64,000 nucleotides of DNA. It comes from Topomyia yanbarensis (Eukaryota > Arthropoda > Insecta > Diptera > Culicidae). The position numbers were made by a program, and so were the translations under genes. Below are positions 60,462 through 64,000 of this stretch, in pieces (the stretch's first letter is position 1; the number at the start of each line of letters is the position of its first letter). The notes below the pieces were generated by a model. That model searched no databases, was not told where the DNA came from, and saw nothing but the letters and a program-made list of their open reading frames with translations. Location: positions 211,532,546-211,596,545 of the forward strand of contig NC_080670.1 of NCBI RefSeq assembly GCF_030247195.1. Reading direction: 5' to 3'.

Positions 60462-61179
60462 TGGACCCAGGGATGCCATTATGCCAGATTTATCTGGCAC
60501 AGCCAGAGGTTTAGGCAGCTTCCAGACAAAAAGACAAATCTCTCATTCTGTCAGATTTTTAAGTTTTAGAAGCTGCTACACACACATTTTGCAAATTTGG
60601 GTAATTATGTCCAAAATTTTACAAAAATCTATGGATACACATTCTATGAAAACTAAGGCTGTTCGCAACGCTGATGTATTCTATATGGGATGTTCTATTT
60701 TACATCACCGACTAAAACAGATCGATCGCAATATACACAATATAAAGATATACAGTTCTATTTTTCGAGCACTTTTTTGGATCAGATTTAAAACAGCTCG
60801 ACTATTCTGTTTTACATTTTCCACAATTTAAAACACGAATAGAACACTGTTCTAAATTTTTTTCATTGGTATATGTGACGACTGACAGCAGAAAAAACAA
60901 TATGTGTCACATAAGACACAAACAATAACAAAATCAAATAAACAATATTTAGGTGGCTAAATCATCGCATTAGGAACACCGTGTTCTAGATGTATTTTGA
61001 CAGATCCAAATTATCCGACGGCTTGTCATTTTGAAACGAATTTACATCATAGCGTTGCGAACAGCCTAAAATGTATGCCAAATTTCGATGACTTTGAGAT
61101 CGCTGTCAAGTGCCAGATTTTGCCATTTTTAGTGGAACTGCCAGGTTTTGTTTGAAAAATAGTGGCAACCCTGTGGACC
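60462..61179. mobile_element. MITE copy 2 (CAGGGATGCCATTATGCC family) with TGGACC duplication
   Basis: The element runs from 60468 to 61173 and is flanked by TGGACC (60462-60467, 61174-61179). Ends are CAGGGATGCCATTAT and, reverse-complemented, CAGGGTTGCCACTAT. It contains a 410-bp insertion (60657-61066). Without that, its length is close to the 275-bp copy at 12862. Confidence 0.85.
60654..61069. mobile_element. 410-bp nested MITE with TAA target duplication
   Basis: The element proper is 60657-61066. Ends are GGCTGTTCGCAACGCTGATG and, reverse-complemented, GGCTGTTCGCAACGCTATGATG. The flanking TAA (60654-60656, 61067-61069) is a three-base target duplication, as in PIF/Harbinger-type elements. 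The host MITE copy at 13020-13060 shows the site uninterrupted. The overlapping 116-codon ORF (60481-60831) runs across the boundary and is not a gene. Confidence 0.85.
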
Positions 61180-61345
61180 TAGGCTGCTAGGGTTGAGAAT
61201 AGAGGCTTCCGGATGTGACCGATTCATGATCACGTGGGAACGGGCGTTTGTATAATCGCAGTTGGGACCGCGTTTATTAATTCGTAAGTGTTAACATGTT
61301 GACTCAATCATCGAGGTGTTTTTATGGTTGCAAGATCATGAACCT

Positions 61346-62585
61346 AGGTATTAGGGTTACCAGAGCAAAATAAGGACATCCTAAATCTTGACCGAGGCTA
61401 ACAAATTTTGCTCATCTGCATTGAAATTTGTATGGATATTTGGAAAGACGACACATACTAGATGAAGGGTCTGTTATACCCTTAATTTGTTCTACGATAG
61501 CGAATGTCGATGTCGATTCGAGATTGCAATAAATCGGAAATGAAAACTGGTTCCGAAACATCTCAGCATACAGACAGGAGATCGAGGTCAAGTAAGTTTT
61601 TACCGCTTTTTTAGGTCAAGTAAGTTTTTACAGCGATCTATGTATCTTGGTAGGTTCAGTGGGCCCCTCAATGGAAGTCGACGAAGTGCGAAACTAACAA
61701 ATTTGCTCTGACTAACTTCAATGCGTTGAATATCATTTTGGTTATAAGTTGCTCAGACTACATTGCCGTCTTCGAGTGTAAAACGGACCAAACCACAATA
61801 TTGTACTTTTAAACAATGTATATTCGTAAATCATAAAGTTCTTAGTAAGTTTAAAAATGAATCCTAGCAGCTTAGAGGCCTTCGAAATAGTGTACTCAAG
61901 GTGGAATTTAAAGCTTAGTTCGGGATCTCGCAAATCTTGAACAGACGAGTCCCGTTTGAGAACGATGTGTGAAATATTGTAGTCGAAATTAACTTTCGAA
62001 CCGAATACTTGGGAGCATTTAACATCATCACCAATTGGTGAAAACATCCAACTGGGACTGCAAGAATTCTGCGTCTTTAGCATTCCTGATAAGGTGAAAT
62101 AGTTTGAAATCGTTAGCAAACGAAAGTTTTATGTACTTCAGCAAATAGTTTAAGTCGTTTGAATAGAGCATAAATATGAATAGTCCGAGATGACTACCCT
62201 GAGGAATAGAACACTGTGCTAGAAAATGAGAGCTGTTCAAAATTTTATGCTTTGAATTAGAGGACAAAATAATTTTTTCATCCAACACTCCACAAGATAA
62301 GAAACAAGCTTTAGTTTGAAACATTACTTCAATCAATAAACATTATCAATGTTTTTGAATCATTAATCTGAACATTAGAAATCATATGTACTGTAGGGAA
62401 ATGATCAACTAAAATGGCGAATAAAATGTTTCATTCGCTAGGACGAACTTAATCTGATTGATTTCAAATATACCATTGACTTAAACTAAGGACATTTGAA
62501 GTAAAATTAAGCACACTCTCCCAAATCATCGAAACTGAGGACATGTCCTTCAAAATAAGGACGGTTGGTAACCCTATTAAGGTAT
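61346..62585. mobile_element. TAGGGTTACCA-ended element carrying a LINE fragment
   Basis: The ends TAGGGTTACCA...AATAAGGACAT and, reverse-complemented, TAGGGTTACCAACCG...GGACAT form inverted repeats. The GATCGCG repeat resumes on the far side, and AGGTAT is found at both junctions (61346-61351 and 62580-62585). The interior, 61590-62340, is a LINE fragment on the minus strand, so one element inserted in the other. Family unknown. Confidence 0.65.
61590..62340 (-). pseudogene. Jockey-like LINE reverse transcriptase pseudogene
   Basis: The minus strand reads IPQGSHLGLFIFMLYSNDLN, FANDFKLFHLIRNAKD (the catalytic YADD block, here FAND), LQSQLDVFTNW, then, frameshifted, KVNFDYNISHIVLKRDSSVQ, LSFKFHLEYTISKASKLLGF and finally KFVSFALRRLP with LPRYIDRC. 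The order is that of a Jockey-clade reverse transcriptase palm, thumb and C-terminal region. The catalytic motif is altered and at least two frameshifts are present, so it is inactive. Confidence 0.8.
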
Positions 62586-62770
62586 GCTTGAGTGATCGCG
62601 TTTGCGACCGGATTTGTATTATCACGAAAAGCGTGAACGTTTGTGTGCGCGTTCTTTTTTATCGCATTGGCGTTTGTATGTCTCGTATGGTTTGTAATTT
62701 CGCATTTCTATATCCATATGAACGTTATCTCCGTGTGTTTTTGAGTGGTTCGCTATACCTGTAAAGGAAA
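62580..62770. repeat. GATCGCG repeat family, right end of the second locus
   Basis: GGTATGCTTGAGTGATCGCG, GTTTGCGACC and CGTGAACGTTTGTGTGCGCG continue the family after the insertion. Confidence 0.6.
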
Positions 62771-64000
62771 TCAATATTGTCGTCGAGAAAAAAACGAAGT
62801 AAAAGAGAAACAACACATTAATGACAGAAAACATGGTATTACTTTCAGGTAAAAGTTTCGCCTGAGGGTAACCCATCTAAAATTGATAATTAAAATAGAT
62901 TCATGGACCCAAACATCCGATTTCAAGACATATAAGCCAATTTTCATAATTTTGGCCCAACTTCCTATGGAGAATTGGCACTGTGCGCTGCACCAAGTAT
63001 TATCGATGGTTTGGAACGTTTTCAAGACTACACAAATCGGCTCCATCATATATGCCAACTAGCTCAGGTCCTACAACATCCGCAACTTTCTATAAACTCG
63101 GTGTGGGGCCGCGCCGCACCTCTGCTAAGCGATCGTCTTCACGCAAAACGCTATTAGCAGCATGAAGAGCGTAGTGTGTTTTGCTTAGTTAAACCCTCAC
63201 TTGTCATCGATTTGCAAGCTGATGTTTTCAATTTCTCTATCATCGTTATCGGCTCTCTTTGCCCTGATACTGACACTAATACTGCTTTCCTCAAGTTGTC
63301 TCCCTTGGAAAAATCGTGTCTTTCTAGTATTAATTTAATTCAGAAAACTATCTTGCTGTAAATAAGAAGTACTCCCAGTCTATGGAAATTTTGGATTTTT
63401 CCGGTTGTCTTGATAAAAACATGAAATTTTTCCATCTAGATTCACTATAATTCATTTCAAAAATTCAATTAATCTCCGTTACGAAAGATTATATTGTGTC
63501 ATAACATAATCATAATGAAAACTGAAAACCGTCAAATTTTGTGAGATATATCAGAGCCATGAAAATAATATATACGCTTTTCATACTATTACCGTGGCTG
63601 AGAAACAGCTGAGGGTTCGATATGGCCCATTCCTCCCTAAGCATGAAAGAGCAAATAAAAATTTCGAAATAAATAGTAACAAGAAAAAAAAAATTCATCA
63701 TTTTATTATATTTTTTTGTCTTTACCATCGAAAAAAAGAATATTATTAATCGAAAAAAGCCACAAATGGAAAAAAAACTGAGAAATTGAAATATGAATTG
63801 AAAAAAGGAACATTTTTGGGAAAAACGAGAACAATAGGATTGTAAAAAGTAAGCGGATTAGGAAATTTAAAATATAAATTATGCATGTAAAAAGTAAGCA
63901 GATATACCTACATTGAGTTCAATCAATATTGGGCGGTTAGATTTATAGATTTATGAAAAGCTTTTCGAGATTAGGAACGCCCATCACACTGAAACCATGA
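62771..64000. other. Right end of the window, no gene seen
   Basis: No recognisable gene or transposon. Bases 63640-63880 are A-rich, similar to the 57-60 kb tract. Short ORFs at 62975-63361 lack motifs. Confidence 0.35.

Noticed and set aside
60481..60831. 116-codon ORF as a gene
   Set aside because: It crosses from one MITE into another nested inside it.

Overview
The window reads as nuclear DNA of a dipteran insect, most likely a mosquito: an AT-rich, gene-poor stretch packed with old, nested transposable elements. The evidence is a four-exon short-chain dehydrogenase gene with short GT-AG introns, tRNA-derived SINEs, several non-LTR retrotransposon remnants, TTAA-flanked and hAT-like foldback/MITE elements, and histone-derived sequence. 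I cannot fix the species. There are no bacterial operons, CRISPR arrays or credible bacterial genes. Most short ORFs are chance or transposon debris.

Only one cellular gene is well supported: an HSDL2-like dehydrogenase on the minus strand (2074 to 1002). Its exon joins can be read to the base. It encodes 287 residues and lacks the C-terminal SCP2 domain that HSDL2 proteins normally carry.

Region by region. 4.4-7.7 kb: LINE fragments, a MITE with GGTGGG ends, a SINE with an 18-bp target duplication, and a small palindromic MITE. 8.4-9.1 kb: a degenerate minisatellite. 11.55-17.0 kb: a composite element with ~0.4 kb diverged inverted ends. It encloses a MITE, four copies of a 33-bp hairpin module, an endonuclease fragment, two histone-type 3' stem-loops, a broken histone H3 gene with its promoter, and a truncated second copy. 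This is the most unusual part of the window. 22.3-25.7 kb: two LINE remnants facing opposite ways, separated by one arm of a palindromic element. 30.5-32.2 kb: a 1.6-kb TTAA-flanked foldback element. 34.6-37.3 kb: a LINE tail, a 36-bp array, a (TGTA)n microsatellite and larger tandem repeats. 37.6 and 38.7-39.9 kb: a 201-bp TTAA hairpin and a 1.17-kb palindrome with an 8-bp target duplication. 40.4-42.5 and 54.3-55.5 kb: GC-richer sequence without recognisable transposons, possibly regulatory or 5' exonic. 44.1-45.1 kb: a GATCGCG-rich tandem repeat that recurs at 60-62.8 kb. 48.8-53.1 kb: duplicated LINE debris surrounding two minisatellites. 57.0-60.0 kb: a strongly A-rich tract on the plus strand, interrupted by a hAT-like MITE. 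60-62.8 kb: a four-layer transposon nest.

The genes do not form a pathway. The window is best seen as an intergenic or large-intron landscape beside one metabolic gene. The histone-bearing composite is the strongest candidate for something new: multi-copy, mobile-element-associated histone promoters plus a histone H3 copy that keeps its replication-dependent 3' end signal.
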